Positions 32,328 through 42,486 of a DNA stretch of 64,000 nt are shown here, in pieces. The stretch comes from Catalinimonas alkaloidigena (lineage in GTDB: Bacteria > Bacteroidota > Bacteroidia > Cytophagales > Flexibacteraceae). The notes beneath the pieces are model-generated. The model saw only the letters and a program-made list of their open reading frames with translations. It was not told the DNA's origin and ran no database searches. The DNA lies in NCBI RefSeq assembly GCF_900100765.1, contig NZ_FNFO01000005.1:1-64000 (forward strand). The letters are read 5' to 3'. The first letter of the stretch is position 1, and each line of letters opens with the position of its first letter. The translations under genes were made by a program, and so were the position numbers.

Positions 32328-34934
32328 TTGTCCCACACGTCCCCCATACCGCCCCGACTGGCCGAGCGCTTTCTGTGCTGGTTTCTGCGCGACGAACTCG
32401 TTGAAGAAGTGCAGGGCGATCTGGAGGAAGCGTTTTACGTCCGGCTCGAACAGACCTCGTTGTTCCGCGCGCGCCTCCACTACTGGTACCAGGTGTTTCG
32501 TTACGTCCGGCCATTCGCGATGCGGCCTTTTTTCTCCCTCCATCCCCTCTTTCTGCTTATGTTCCGACACAATTTTCTGCTGACGTTTCGCACGTTCAAG
32601 CGCTACAAAGGCTCCTTCATCATCAACCTGATCGGTCTCTCGACCGGACTGGCCTGTGCCCTGCTTATTTTCCTGTGGGTACAAGACGAACGGAGCGTCG
32701 ACAAGTTCCACGCCAACGATGCGCGTCTGTATCAACTCATGGAAAACGTCCAGGAGGCAGGCGGCATCCTCACCCGACAGACGACCTCGGGGCCGATGGC
32801 GGAGGGGATGGTGCGGGAATTTCCTGAAGTCGAGCAAGCCATCCGGGCCAATGCCGATTACAAATTCGTGAGCACCTATACCCTGTCGGTCGGTGATCAG
32901 GATCTCAAGGCGGAAGGCATGTATGCGGATTCCAACTTCTTTAACCTCTTTTCTTTCCGGCTGTTGCAGGGCGATGGGCATCAGGTACTCGCCGGGAAAA
33001 ATCATATCGTGCTTTCGGAATCGCTGGCCCGGAGCCTGTTTGCGCACCCCGAAGAGGCCGTCGGCAAGCTGGTGGAGTGGCAACACGAAAAACAACTGCT
33101 GGTGGCCGGGATTTACGAAGATCCCCCCGCGCAGTCGTCGCTGCAATTCGACTTTCTGATGCCCCTGACGTTCTTTCTGGAAGACAACCCCTGGGTCGAA
33201 CAATGGGGCAACACGGGCCTTCAGACGTACGTGCTGCTGCGCGAAAACACAGACGTCGAGCAACTGAACCGGAAACTGGCGGGCTACGTCACGGCCAAAA
33301 CGGAAGGCAACATCACCCACCGCACTCCTTTCCTCACCCGCTACTCTGACGTCTACCTGCACGGTCAGTACGAGAACGGGGTTCAGGCCGGCGGGCGCAT
33401 CGCGTACGTGCGCCTGTTTTCCGTCATCGCGGGCTTTATTCTGCTGATCGCCTGCATCAATTTTATGAACCTCTCGACCGCCCGGGCGTCGCGCCGGCTC
33501 AAAGAGGTAGGCATCAAAAAGGTGGTGGGTGCGCATCGCGGAGCGCTGATTTCGCAGCACCTGGGCGAATCGGTCTGGATGGCACTGTTGTCGCTGGGCG
33601 TGGCCCTGCTGCTGGTGGCCCTGGTCCTGCCTCAGTTCAACGACCTCACCGAGAAACAACTTCACCTGTCGTTCGATGTTCCGCTGGTGCTCACGCTGCT
33701 GGGCGTGGTGCTGCTCACCGGCGTGCTGGCCGGCAGCTACCCGGCCCTCTACCTTTCCAGTTTCCATCCGGCGACGGTCCTGAAAGGCAAATTGAGCAAC
33801 CTGACCGGAGAAGTCTGGGTACGCAAAGGGCTGGTGGTGTTTCAGTTTACGCTCTCCATCATCCTGATCGTGGCCGTGTGGGTCGTTTACCGGCAAATCC
33901 AGTTTGTCCAGACACAAAATTTAGGTTACGACAAAGAGAACATTCTGTTGTTCAGGCGCGACGGCCCGTTGGCGAACGTAGAAAAGCTCCAGGCCCTTCT
34001 GACCGAACTCAACCGCACGCCGGGCGTCCTGGCCGCCTCCAGCTCCGAGCACGACCTGACCGGTCACAACGGCGGCACCTACGGGCTTCAGTGGCCGGGC
34101 AAAGATCCGAACGATAAAACGGAATTTGAGCGCATGGCCGTCAACTACGGGCTGATTGAGATGCTGGGCATGTCGATGAAAGAGGGGCGCTCGTTTTCGG
34201 AGGAGTTTGGGGCCGAACAGGACAAAATCATCTTCAACGAAGCGGCCATCGAATTTATGGGCCTCGACGAACCGGTCGGCAAGGTGATTCAACTCTGGGG
34301 GGAAAACAAGGAGATCATCGGGGTGGTGAAAGACTTCCATTTCGACTCGTTCCGCGAGGAAATCAAACCGGCCTTTTTCCGGCTTTCGCCCGAATCGACG
34401 GGGAACATTCTGGTGAAACTCGCACCCGGTCAGGAACAAAATACCCTCGCCACGCTGGAAAAGCTTTACCAGACGTTCAACCCCGGATTCACGTTCGACT
34501 ACCGCTTTCTGGACCAGGACTACCAGGCGCTCTACGCCGCCGAACAACGGGTGTCGTCGCTCTCGAAATACTTCGCGGGCATCGCCGTCCTGATTTCCTG
34601 CCTCGGGCTGTTCGGGCTGGCCGCCTTTACCGCCGAGCGCCGCACCAAAGAGATCGGCATTCGCAAAGTGCTGGGCGCGTCCGACCTCGGCATTGTCTAC
34701 CTGCTGTCGAGCGATTTCACCCGCATGGTCCTCATCGCCATCGTCCTCGCCCTGCCCATCAGCTACTTCCTGGCCCAGCGCTGGCTGAGCGGCTTCGCGT
34801 TCAGCATCGACCTGCACTGGTGGTACTTCGCCGGCGCCGGGCTGGTGGCCTTGCTGGTGGCCTGGTTCACCGTGGGTTTACAGACCGTCAAAGCCGCCCT
34901 GATGAATCCGGTCGATGGCCTCCGCAGCGAGTAA
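32328..34934 (+). CDS. FtsX-like ABC permease with PadR-associated prefix domain (1)
   Basis: An 868-residue inner-membrane protein. Residues about 1-70 form the prefix domain found in PadR-linked permeases (PPRLAERFLCWFLRDELVEEVQGDLEEAFY). The first membrane helix (LIGLSTGLACALLIFLWV) and a MacB-like periplasmic domain follow, then a first FtsX domain (FINFMNLSTARASRRLKEVGIKK), a second periplasmic domain, and a second FtsX domain (GLAAFTAERRTKEIGIRKVLG). No ATPase is encoded nearby. The frame opens with TTG (32328); no ATG is available before the conserved prefix. It shares the PadR operon with the permease at 34995. Confidence 0.9.
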   Translation: MSHTSPIPPRLAERFLCWFLRDELVEEVQGDLEEAFYVRLEQTSLFRARLHYWYQVFRYVRPFAMRPFFSLHPLFLLMFRHNFLLTFRTFKRYKGSFIINLIGLSTGLACALLIFLWVQDERSVDKFHANDARLYQLMENVQEAGGILTRQTTSGPMAEGMVREFPEVEQAIRANADYKFVSTYTLSVGDQDLKAEGMYADSNFFNLFSFRLLQGDGHQVLAGKNHIVLSESLARSLFAHPEEAVGKLVEWQHEKQLLVAGIYEDPPAQSSLQFDFLMPLTFFLEDNPWVEQWGNTGLQTYVLLRENTDVEQLNRKLAGYVTAKTEGNITHRTPFLTRYSDVYLHGQYENGVQAGGRIAYVRLFSVIAGFILLIACINFMNLSTARASRRLKEVGIKKVVGAHRGALISQHLGESVWMALLSLGVALLLVALVLPQFNDLTEKQLHLSFDVPLVLTLLGVVLLTGVLAGSYPALYLSSFHPATVLKGKLSNLTGEVWVRKGLVVFQFTLSIILIVAVWVVYRQIQFVQTQNLGYDKENILLFRRDGPLANVEKLQALLTELNRTPGVLAASSSEHDLTGHNGGTYGLQWPGKDPNDKTEFERMAVNYGLIEMLGMSMKEGRSFSEEFGAEQDKIIFNEAAIEFMGLDEPVGKVIQLWGENKEIIGVVKDFHFDSFREEIKPAFFRLSPESTGNILVKLAPGQEQNTLATLEKLYQTFNPGFTFDYRFLDQDYQALYAAEQRVSSLSKYFAGIAVLISCLGLFGLAAFTAERRTKEIGIRKVLGASDLGIVYLLSSDFTRMVLIAIVLALPISYFLAQRWLSGFAFSIDLHWWYFAGAGLVALLVAWFTVGLQTVKAALMNPVDGLRSE

Positions 34935-34994
34935 CCTGCACCAGGAGTTGCCGGATGACGGTAGCTCCAAGCGTACACGTCAAAGACCAACCCG

Positions 34995-37616
34995 TTGAAA
35001 CCGCTTCGTCCACAACCGCCCCGCCTGGCCCAGCGCTTCCTCTGCTGGTTTCTGCGCGACGACCTCGCGGAGGAAGTGGAGGGCGACCTGGAAGAGGCGT
35101 TTTACGAGCGACTCGCACAGACGTCGCTTTTCCGCGCACGGCTAAGATATTGGTATCAGGTCTTTACGTACCTCCGGCCGTTCGCGATCCGAAACTCATT
35201 GTTCACGCCTTCTACTCCCTCTGCCATGTACCAAAGCTATTTCAAAGTCGGCTGGCGCAACCTCTTCCGCCACAAAGGGTATTCGTTCATCAACGTCGGC
35301 GGACTGGCCGTGGGCATGGCCGTCGCGCTGCTGATCGGGCTGTGGAGCTGGGACGAATGGTCGTTCAACCAGCACTTTACCCACTACGACCGGATTGCAC
35401 GGGTGATGCAAAACCATACGTTCAACGGGGAAATTCATACCTGGAATTCGGTCCCGATGCAACTCGGCCCCGCCCTGCGCGAAGAGTACGGCAGCGACTT
35501 CACCCACGTGGTGCGGTCGTCCTGGACGGAGGGCCACACGCTCGCACACGGCGAAACGCGCCTCACCCAGCGAGGCAACTTTATGGAACCCGGCGCGCCC
35601 GACCTGCTGTCGCTCCAGATGAGAAGCGGCACCCGTAACGGGCTGGCCGATCCGCATTCCATTCTGCTTTCGGCCTCGGTGGCGCAGGCGTTTTTCGGCG
35701 AGGAAGATCCGCTCGGGCAACTCATGCAACTCGATAACCAACTGGACGTGACGGTCACGGGTGTGTACGAAGACCTGCCCGCCAGCACCGATTTTGCCGG
35801 CGTGGGCTTCATCACCCCCTGGAAACTGCTTGAGCCGAGCTTGCCCGAATGGATCGGCTGGGGGAATAGTTGGTTTCAAACTTTTGTGCAAGTAGCCGAC
35901 CCAGCCAATCTCCAGACAGTTTCGGCCAAAATCAAAAATCTCAAACGCAACCATGTCGACGCCGAAGAGGCCCGCTACGAGCCCGAGGTGTTTCTGCATC
36001 CGATGCGCCGCTGGCACCTCTACAACGACTTCAAAAACGGGGTCAACACCGGCGGCATGATTCACTTTGTCTGGCTCTTCGGCATCATCGGCGTCTTCGT
36101 TTTGCTGCTGGCCTGCATCAACTTCATGAACCTGAGCACGGCCCGTTCCGAGCGTCGGGCCAAAGAAGTGGGCATCCGCAAGGCCATCGGTTCGGTGCGG
36201 AGCCAGCTGATCGCCCAGTTCTTCAGCGAGTCGCTGCTGATCGTGCTGCTGGCGTTTGTGCTGGCGCTTCCGCTGGTGGTGCTCGTGTTGCCGGGGTTCA
36301 ACCAGATCGCCGACAAGCACCTTTCTCTGCCGTGGGCCAACGGCTACTTCTGGGCGCTCAGCCTGGGCTTTATTGTGTTGACCGGTCTGCTGGCCGGGAG
36401 TTATCCCGCCCTGTTTCTCTCGTCCTTCAACCCCGTGCGGGTGCTGAAAGGCGCGGGATGGCTCGGTACGTTGCATGGCGGTCGTTTCGCGGCCCTGCCC
36501 CGCAAGGCCCTGGTGGTGGTGCAATTCACCGTGTCGGTGACCTTGATCATCGGAACGCTCATCGTGTTCCGGCAGATCCAGTTCGCCAAGAATCGTCCGC
36601 TGGGCTACGACGACGACGGACTGATTCAGGTACCCATCAAAACGGACGACATCCACCAACACTACCAGGCGCTCCGCGACGAACTGTTGCAGACGGGCGT
36701 GGTGGACGAAGTGGCCAAGACCGACGTGTCTGTCACCAGTACTTACGTGACGAACAGCGGGTTTACGTGGGCGGGGAAAGATCCGAACATGACCGATGAG
36801 TTTGTGACCCTGCGCATGACGCCGGAATTCGGGAAGATGATCGGGTGGCAGGTGCTGGAAGGGCGCGACTTTTCGGCCGACGTTCCGTCGGATACGGCGG
36901 CGTTTCTTCTCAACGAAGCGGCCGTGGCGTACATGGGGCTGGAGCATCCCGTCGGGGAAGCCGTGCGGTGGGGTGACAACGGGACCTATACGGTCATCGG
37001 GGTGGTCAAGAATCTGGTGACCCAGTCGCCCTACGCGCCCATTCGCCCGATGATTTTCATCAACAACCCCGACTGGACTTCACTCGTCAACGTCAAACTC
37101 ACGCCGCAGGCCCGCCCCCACGAGGCGCTTTCGTCCCTCGAAACCGTCTTCAAAAAATACGATCCGGTCAATCCGTTCGAGTACCAGTTTGCCGATGAGG
37201 AGTATGCCAAGAAGTTCGGCAATGAGGAGCGCATCGGCACCCTCGCCTCGCTTTTCGCCGGACTGGCCATCCTCATTTCGTGCCTCGGCCTGTTCGGGTT
37301 AGCCGCCTATGCGGCCGAACGCCGTACCAAGGAAATCGGCATTCGCAAGGTGCTGGGCGCTTCGGTGTCGCACCTGTGGCAATTGCTCTCGACCGATTTC
37401 GTCGGACTGGTGCTGATTGCCTGCCTGATTGCCACGCCCCTCGCCTACTATTTCCTACACGAATGGCTGCAGGGCTACGAGTACCGCACCGAACTGTCGT
37501 GGTGGATCTTTGCGGTGGCGGGCGCGGGGGCGCTGGTGATTACACTCCTGACGGTAAGTTACCAGACCATCAAAGCGGCACTGGTCAATCCGGTCAACAG
37601 CCTGCGCAACGAGTAA
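34995..37616 (+). CDS. FtsX-like ABC permease with PadR-associated prefix domain (2)
   Basis: An 873-residue paralogue of the preceding gene with the same layout: prefix domain (PPRLAQRFLCWFLRDDLAEEVE), first helix (VGGLAVGMAVALLIGLW), MacB-like periplasmic part, FtsX core (FMNLSTARSERRAKEVGIRKA), second periplasmic part, and C-terminal FtsX core (GLAAYAAERRTKEIGIRKVLG). It also uses TTG as the only start compatible with a full prefix. The 60-nt gap to the first permease and the absence of a terminator suggest one transcript. The exported substrate is unknown. Confidence 0.9.
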   Translation: MKPLRPQPPRLAQRFLCWFLRDDLAEEVEGDLEEAFYERLAQTSLFRARLRYWYQVFTYLRPFAIRNSLFTPSTPSAMYQSYFKVGWRNLFRHKGYSFINVGGLAVGMAVALLIGLWSWDEWSFNQHFTHYDRIARVMQNHTFNGEIHTWNSVPMQLGPALREEYGSDFTHVVRSSWTEGHTLAHGETRLTQRGNFMEPGAPDLLSLQMRSGTRNGLADPHSILLSASVAQAFFGEEDPLGQLMQLDNQLDVTVTGVYEDLPASTDFAGVGFITPWKLLEPSLPEWIGWGNSWFQTFVQVADPANLQTVSAKIKNLKRNHVDAEEARYEPEVFLHPMRRWHLYNDFKNGVNTGGMIHFVWLFGIIGVFVLLLACINFMNLSTARSERRAKEVGIRKAIGSVRSQLIAQFFSESLLIVLLAFVLALPLVVLVLPGFNQIADKHLSLPWANGYFWALSLGFIVLTGLLAGSYPALFLSSFNPVRVLKGAGWLGTLHGGRFAALPRKALVVVQFTVSVTLIIGTLIVFRQIQFAKNRPLGYDDDGLIQVPIKTDDIHQHYQALRDELLQTGVVDEVAKTDVSVTSTYVTNSGFTWAGKDPNMTDEFVTLRMTPEFGKMIGWQVLEGRDFSADVPSDTAAFLLNEAAVAYMGLEHPVGEAVRWGDNGTYTVIGVVKNLVTQSPYAPIRPMIFINNPDWTSLVNVKLTPQARPHEALSSLETVFKKYDPVNPFEYQFADEEYAKKFGNEERIGTLASLFAGLAILISCLGLFGLAAYAAERRTKEIGIRKVLGASVSHLWQLLSTDFVGLVLIACLIATPLAYYFLHEWLQGYEYRTELSWWIFAVAGAGALVITLLTVSYQTIKAALVNPVNSLRNE

Positions 37617-37630
37617 GCCCGCCGGGTGTG

Positions 37631-37638
37631 TATGTTTG
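37631..37638 (+). promoter_or_regulatory. candidate -7 element of the M1 peptidase gene
   Basis: TATGTTTG matches TAnnTTTG and lies 22 nt before ATG 37661. It would make the upstream ATG 37643 fall at or before the transcript start. No TTG at the expected distance. Confidence 0.45.
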
Positions 37639-37660
37639 CGACATGCATCAACTCGTAAAC

Positions 37661-38962
37661 ATGCGCTGGCTCGTGTGGACGTTGCTCCTGATCAGCCGAT
37701 CCGGCGCAGCGCAATCGGCACTGGACGTTTTGAATTACCGTGTGCGGCTTACACCCCACCTGACCGACCAGTCGGTACGGGGTGAAGTGCTCATCCGCTT
37801 TCGCATCACCGGCGATGTGCCCGATTCCATTGCGTTCGATTGCGGGGCGCTCACCCTAACCACGGCCACCCACCAGGCGCAACCGCTCCCCTATTCGGTG
37901 CACGATCGTCGGGTCTGGCTCGCGGTCGGCGATTTATCGCCTGCCGATTCGCTCTACGAAGTGGCCCTGGCGTACCACGGCACTCCGCCGGCGGGCATCC
38001 GCTTTTTTCCCGCACGAGAGCAGGTCTACACTGTCTTCTCGACGAGCCAGTGGATGGTGTGTGTCGATGCCCCGGACGACAAAGCGACGTTTGAGTTGGC
38101 GCTCGCCGTGCCGACCCATTGGCAAACCGTAGGGAACGGTGCGTTGCTGCGCACAGAAACGCTTCCCGACGGCACGGCGCTGCACACGTGGCGACAGGAT
38201 GCACCCGTCTCCACGTACCTCTTTGGCTTTGCGGCGGGGCCATTTCAGCAACAAACGTGGCCCGCCGGGCAGACGCAACTCCGGTTTCTGACCGACAGCC
38301 TTTCGAAAGCCGAAGTGCGGCAGGTATTTGCCACGACGGGCGACATCCTGCACTTTTTTGAGGAGAAAGCCGGCGTCCCCTACCCCGATTCCGTCTACAC
38401 GCAGGTGCTCGCGGCCGGGCGCGTGGCGCAGGAGATGAGCAGCTTCGCCGTAATGCGCGAAAGCTACGGCCCCGACGCGCTGGCCGATGCGCAGGCGATC
38501 TGGCTCTCGGCGCACGAACTGGCGCACCAGTGGTGGGGCAACGGCGTGACCTGTGCCGACTGGGCCCACTTCTGGCTCAACGAAGGCATGGCCAATTTCA
38601 TGACGGCGGCTTACAAGGAACATCGCTTCGGGCGGGCGGCCTACGCACAGGAAATTGAGGTCTCGCGCGCAGCGTACGAAAAGGTGAAAGCCGCCGGACA
38701 CGACCGTGCCCTCGTCTTCCCCGACTGGAACCATCCTTCTGCCGACGACCGGACGCTGGTCTACAACAAAGGCGCGTACGTGCTGCACCTGCTTCGGCAG
38801 GAGTTGGGCGATGCGCGGTTCTGGAAAGCCCTGCGGGCGTATACGCAAACTTACTTCGGCCAATCGGTCACCACCGTCGAGTTTCAACGGGCGATGGAAA
38901 GGGCCAGCGGGCGGAAGTTGCAGGCCTTTTTCGACCGGTGGGTGTATCATCCACAGAACTAA
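37661..38962 (+). CDS. M1 family metallopeptidase (aminopeptidase N-like)
   Basis: A 433-residue secreted zinc peptidase. The start at 37661 opens a signal peptide (MRWLVWTLLLISRSGAAQS). Residues about 20-190 form the beta-rich N-terminal domain, followed by the catalytic domain with HELAHQWWGN (HExxH near residue 284) and the third zinc ligand in FWLNEGMANF about 20 residues later. A GAMEN-like exopeptidase motif is only loosely represented (AQEMSSFAVM). The protein is about half the length of full aminopeptidase N and lacks the C-terminal helical domain. It removes N-terminal residues from peptides by family inference. Confidence 0.85.
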   Translation: MRWLVWTLLLISRSGAAQSALDVLNYRVRLTPHLTDQSVRGEVLIRFRITGDVPDSIAFDCGALTLTTATHQAQPLPYSVHDRRVWLAVGDLSPADSLYEVALAYHGTPPAGIRFFPAREQVYTVFSTSQWMVCVDAPDDKATFELALAVPTHWQTVGNGALLRTETLPDGTALHTWRQDAPVSTYLFGFAAGPFQQQTWPAGQTQLRFLTDSLSKAEVRQVFATTGDILHFFEEKAGVPYPDSVYTQVLAAGRVAQEMSSFAVMRESYGPDALADAQAIWLSAHELAHQWWGNGVTCADWAHFWLNEGMANFMTAAYKEHRFGRAAYAQEIEVSRAAYEKVKAAGHDRALVFPDWNHPSADDRTLVYNKGAYVLHLLRQELGDARFWKALRAYTQTYFGQSVTTVEFQRAMERASGRKLQAFFDRWVYHPQN

Positions 38963-38983
38963 CCCACGCTATCGGTTTTCTTG

Positions 38984-38991
38984 TAAGTTTG
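38984..38991 (+). promoter_or_regulatory. candidate -7 element of the GH92 gene
   Basis: TAAGTTTG matches TAnnTTTG, 26 nt before the GH92 start. The upstream TTG element is not at the usual distance. Confidence 0.45.
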
Positions 38992-39017
38992 GCGCATCAA
39001 TCCATCCTTCCTTTCCC

Positions 39018-41330
39018 ATGTCCACCTCTGTGCGTTCTTCGCTGTTCGCGTTTCTCTTCACCTTCATTGCTTCTTTTTCTGTCCTGCAAGCCCAGGACCC
39101 CGAAGTCTCCCAGGTCAATGATCCCGTCGAATGGGTGCAGGTCCTGATGGGCACCGACTCCAAGCCGCTACTGTCGAACGGCAACGAATACCCTGCGATT
39201 GCGATGCCGTGGGGCATGAATTTCTGGACGCCGCAGACCGGGAAAATGGGCGACGGTTGGGCCTATCAGTACACCGCCGACAAGATCCGGGGCTTTAAAC
39301 AGACGCACCAACCGTCGCCCTGGATGAACGACTACGGCCAGTTTTCGCTGATGCCTGTGACCGGAGCACTCCGCTTTCGCGAAGACGAGCGGGCCAGTTG
39401 GTTTACGCACAAAACGGAGGTTGCCAAGCCGTATTACTACAGCGTGTACCTGGCCGACCACGACGTCACCACGGAGTTTACCCCGACGGAGCGGGCCGCC
39501 CTGTTCCGCATTACTTACCCCAAAACCGACAGTGCCTTCCTGGTCCTCGACGCGTTCGACAAGGGTTCGTACGTCAAGGTGCTGCCCGGCGAGCGGAAGC
39601 TGATCGGTTACACGACGAAGAACAGCGGCGGCGTGCCCGACAACTTCAAGAATTACTTTGTACTGGAATTCGACCAGCCCTTCTCTTACACGGCGGTCTG
39701 GCGCGACTCCACGTTGCAGGCAGGTCAAACCGAACTGGAAGCCGACCACGCCGGCGCGGTTGTAGGCTTTGCCGCAGCGGGTGGCGCGACGGTCCACATC
39801 CGCGTGGCTTCTTCGTTCATCAGCCCGGAACAGGCCGAACGGAATTTGCAGGAATTGGGCACCGACGATTTTGACGCGATGGTCGAAAAAGGCAAGCAGA
39901 CCTGGAATCAGGAATTGGGGCGCATCGCCGTAGAGGGCGGCACGGTCGATCAGGTCAAGACGTTCTACACGTGTCTGTATCGCTCGCTGCTCTTTCCGCG
40001 CAAGTTTTACGAACTCGATGCCGACGGGCAGGTGGTACACTACAGTCCCTACAACGGCAAAGTCCTGCCCGGCTACCTGTTCACCGACACGGGGTTCTGG
40101 GACACGTTCCGTTCGCTGTTTCCGTTTCTGAACCTGATGTACCCGAGCCTCAACGCGCAAATGCAGGAAGGCTTGGCGAATGCCTACCGCGAAAGCGGCT
40201 GGTTGCCCGAGTGGGCCAGTCCCGGTTTGCGGAACGTGATGGTGGGGAACAACTCCGCCTCGATCGTGGCCGATGCTTACCTCAAGGGCGGCCGGGGCTA
40301 CGACATCCATCTCCTCTACGAAGCGCTGTTGCACGGCGCGAACAACGCCGGACCGCTGACCGCCGTGGGGCGTGCCGGGGCCGACTATTACACCAAGCTG
40401 GGCTACGTGCCGTACGACGTCGACATCAACGAGAACGCAGCCCGTACGCTCGAATACGCCTACGATGACTTTTGCATCTATCAATTGGCCAAGGCGCTGA
40501 AACGCCCGAAGAAAGAACTCAACTTGTACCGCGCCCGCGCGATGAACTACCAGAAGCTATTCGATCCGGCCACGGGCCTGATGCGCGGCAAAAACCAGGA
40601 CGGCACGTTCCAGGCACCCTTCAATCCGTTTAAGTGGGGCGACGCATTTACCGAAGGCAACAGCTGGCACTACACGTGGTCGGTCTTCCAGGACGTGCAG
40701 GGGCTGATCGACCTGATGGGCGGCCGCGAGGCGTTCGTAACCAAGCTCGACTCGGTTTTCTCCCTGCCTCCCATTTTCGATGAAAGTTACTACGGCTTCG
40801 TGATCCACGAGATTCGCGAGATGCAGATCGCCAACATGGGGCAGTACGCGCACGGCAACCAGCCCATCCAGCACATGATCTACCTCTACAACTACGCGGG
40901 CGCGCCGTGGAAAGCGCAGCACTGGACGCGTGAGGTGATGAACCGCCTCTATCGCCCCACGCCCGATGGCTACTGCGGCGACGAGGACAACGGCCAGACG
41001 TCGGCCTGGTACGTCTTTTCGGCGCTGGGTTTCTACCCCGTTTGCCCCGCCACGGATCAGTACGTGCTGGGCACACCGCTCTTCAAAAAAGCCACGCTAA
41101 CGCTGGAAAACGGAAAGAAAGTGACTATCCAGGCTCCCGAAAACAGCGCCGAAAACCGGTACATCCAGGCGATGCAATGGAACGGCCAGCCTTACACCAA
41201 AACCTACCTGACGCACGGCGACCTGATGCAGGGGGCCACTTTGCAGTTCAACATGTCGGCCACGCCGAACAAAAGCTGGGGCACTGCACCCGAAGATGCC
41301 CCTTATTCGCTTTCGCGGGAAGGGAAATAA
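39018..41330 (+). CDS. GH92 family alpha-mannosidase, secreted
   Basis: A 770-residue glycoside hydrolase of family 92, calcium-dependent exo-alpha-mannosidases acting on mannans or N-glycans. ATG 39018 opens a signal peptide (ending ASFSVLQAQD). The N-terminal beta-sandwich has VQVLMGTDSKPLLSNGNEYP and FKQTHQPSPWMNDYGQFS. The (alpha/alpha)6 domain has YTCLYRSLLFPRKFYE, DTGFWDTFRSLFPF, EGNSWHYTW and GYCGDEDNGQTSAWYVFSALGFYP, all family hallmarks including the catalytic Glu/Asp region. No sugar-uptake genes are adjacent, so it acts alone or with distant loci. Confidence 0.9.
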   Translation: MSTSVRSSLFAFLFTFIASFSVLQAQDPEVSQVNDPVEWVQVLMGTDSKPLLSNGNEYPAIAMPWGMNFWTPQTGKMGDGWAYQYTADKIRGFKQTHQPSPWMNDYGQFSLMPVTGALRFREDERASWFTHKTEVAKPYYYSVYLADHDVTTEFTPTERAALFRITYPKTDSAFLVLDAFDKGSYVKVLPGERKLIGYTTKNSGGVPDNFKNYFVLEFDQPFSYTAVWRDSTLQAGQTELEADHAGAVVGFAAAGGATVHIRVASSFISPEQAERNLQELGTDDFDAMVEKGKQTWNQELGRIAVEGGTVDQVKTFYTCLYRSLLFPRKFYELDADGQVVHYSPYNGKVLPGYLFTDTGFWDTFRSLFPFLNLMYPSLNAQMQEGLANAYRESGWLPEWASPGLRNVMVGNNSASIVADAYLKGGRGYDIHLLYEALLHGANNAGPLTAVGRAGADYYTKLGYVPYDVDINENAARTLEYAYDDFCIYQLAKALKRPKKELNLYRARAMNYQKLFDPATGLMRGKNQDGTFQAPFNPFKWGDAFTEGNSWHYTWSVFQDVQGLIDLMGGREAFVTKLDSVFSLPPIFDESYYGFVIHEIREMQIANMGQYAHGNQPIQHMIYLYNYAGAPWKAQHWTREVMNRLYRPTPDGYCGDEDNGQTSAWYVFSALGFYPVCPATDQYVLGTPLFKKATLTLENGKKVTIQAPENSAENRYIQAMQWNGQPYTKTYLTHGDLMQGATLQFNMSATPNKSWGTAPEDAPYSLSREGK

Positions 41331-41364
41331 CGTCTACGACTCGTAAGTGCGCGGCCGAAAAAGG

Positions 41365-42486
41365 CTACTTTCCCAAAAAGATGGTCTTCTTTTCGGCTGC
41401 GCTTCGGGTGGCTGCCTCCAGAATCTCCATCACAATCATGTTGTTTTCCAATGAAGAAAGATCGTACGGTTCCAGCGTGATCTTCTTTCGGACAACGGCC
41501 GCATAAAAGGCGAAGGGATCGTTATAGGGCGATTCTCGGTCTTCCAGATGGAATGCCTTTTCCTGGAAGCCGTCATACCCTTCTGCATACCGCACGCGGA
41601 GGTCGTATTTGTTATCGGCCAGCAATACACCCGTCCGACCGTACACTTCCATGTCCTTCCGGCCAATGGGCCAGTTCCAGGAGGGCTGAATAAGCGCTTG
41701 GCTATCGTCGTAGTGAAGGATGATCGTGGCCTCGTCATCGACCTTCGGATTGTTCTCTGGCTGGAGTTGCTGCGTGACGGCCGTGACCGATAAGGGCTTT
41801 TTGCCACGTTGCAGCCAAGTCGACAGATTCACCCCATAACATCCAAAATCCATGATGGCCCCGCCCCCGTTCTGGATCGGATCGATGAGCCACTCCAGAA
41901 ATTCCGGCTCGCCGACAATGTGCTTCGGCCCACGGTGCCCATCGCGGACCACTATTTTGACCAGATCGCCCACTTCGCCGGCCTCAAGCAGCGCGTACGC
42001 TTTTGCGTTGGTTGGGTACCAGGTGGTTTCGTAGTTGGTGAGGAGCTGGATGCTATGTTTTTTCGCTAACGCCTCCATTTTTCGGGCGTGGTCCAGGTTG
42101 ACGGCCAGCGGCTTCTCGACCATGACGTGAATGCCGCGTGGCGCACACGCCTCCACCACCGCCAGGTGCTGATCAATCGGGCCAAAGGCCGTTACGGCTT
42201 CGGGACGAGTGGCTTCGAGCATCGCCTCCATCGTCGGGTAGACCAGGTCCATCGAGAATCCGTACTGCGTGGCATAACGCTGCGCGACCTGCCGATTGGC
42301 CTCTGCGATGCCCACGATCTGAATATCAGCACGGCCCTGGTTACGAAAAGCAGCGAGAAGGCCATGCACGTGCGAGTGGGTCAGGCTCACGATCCCGATT
42401 TTCAGGGGTTTCTCTTTTCCCTGCGCCACGGCAAACAGGGGCAGGTACAAAGCAAGCAGGAAGCAAGAAAGTAGAGGAGTAGGCAT
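41365..42486 (-). CDS. Gfo/Idh/MocA family oxidoreductase, exported
   Basis: A 373-residue NAD(P)-dependent oxidoreductase with a Sec-type signal peptide (LLSCFLLALYLPLFAVAQ), unusual for the family in general but frequent in Bacteroidota. The Rossmann part begins KIGIVSLTHSHVHGLLAAF; EKPLAVNLDHARKM is the conserved EKP motif, and GGGAIMDFGCYGVNLSTWL the domain-2 signature. Members act on sugars or sugar acids, often in glycan breakdown. It is convergent with the GH92 gene (34 nt apart), but they are not co-transcribed. Confidence 0.85.
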   Translation of the reverse strand: MPTPLLSCFLLALYLPLFAVAQGKEKPLKIGIVSLTHSHVHGLLAAFRNQGRADIQIVGIAEANRQVAQRYATQYGFSMDLVYPTMEAMLEATRPEAVTAFGPIDQHLAVVEACAPRGIHVMVEKPLAVNLDHARKMEALAKKHSIQLLTNYETTWYPTNAKAYALLEAGEVGDLVKIVVRDGHRGPKHIVGEPEFLEWLIDPIQNGGGAIMDFGCYGVNLSTWLQRGKKPLSVTAVTQQLQPENNPKVDDEATIILHYDDSQALIQPSWNWPIGRKDMEVYGRTGVLLADNKYDLRVRYAEGYDGFQEKAFHLEDRESPYNDPFAFYAAVVRKKITLEPYDLSSLENNMIVMEILEAATRSAAEKKTIFLGK

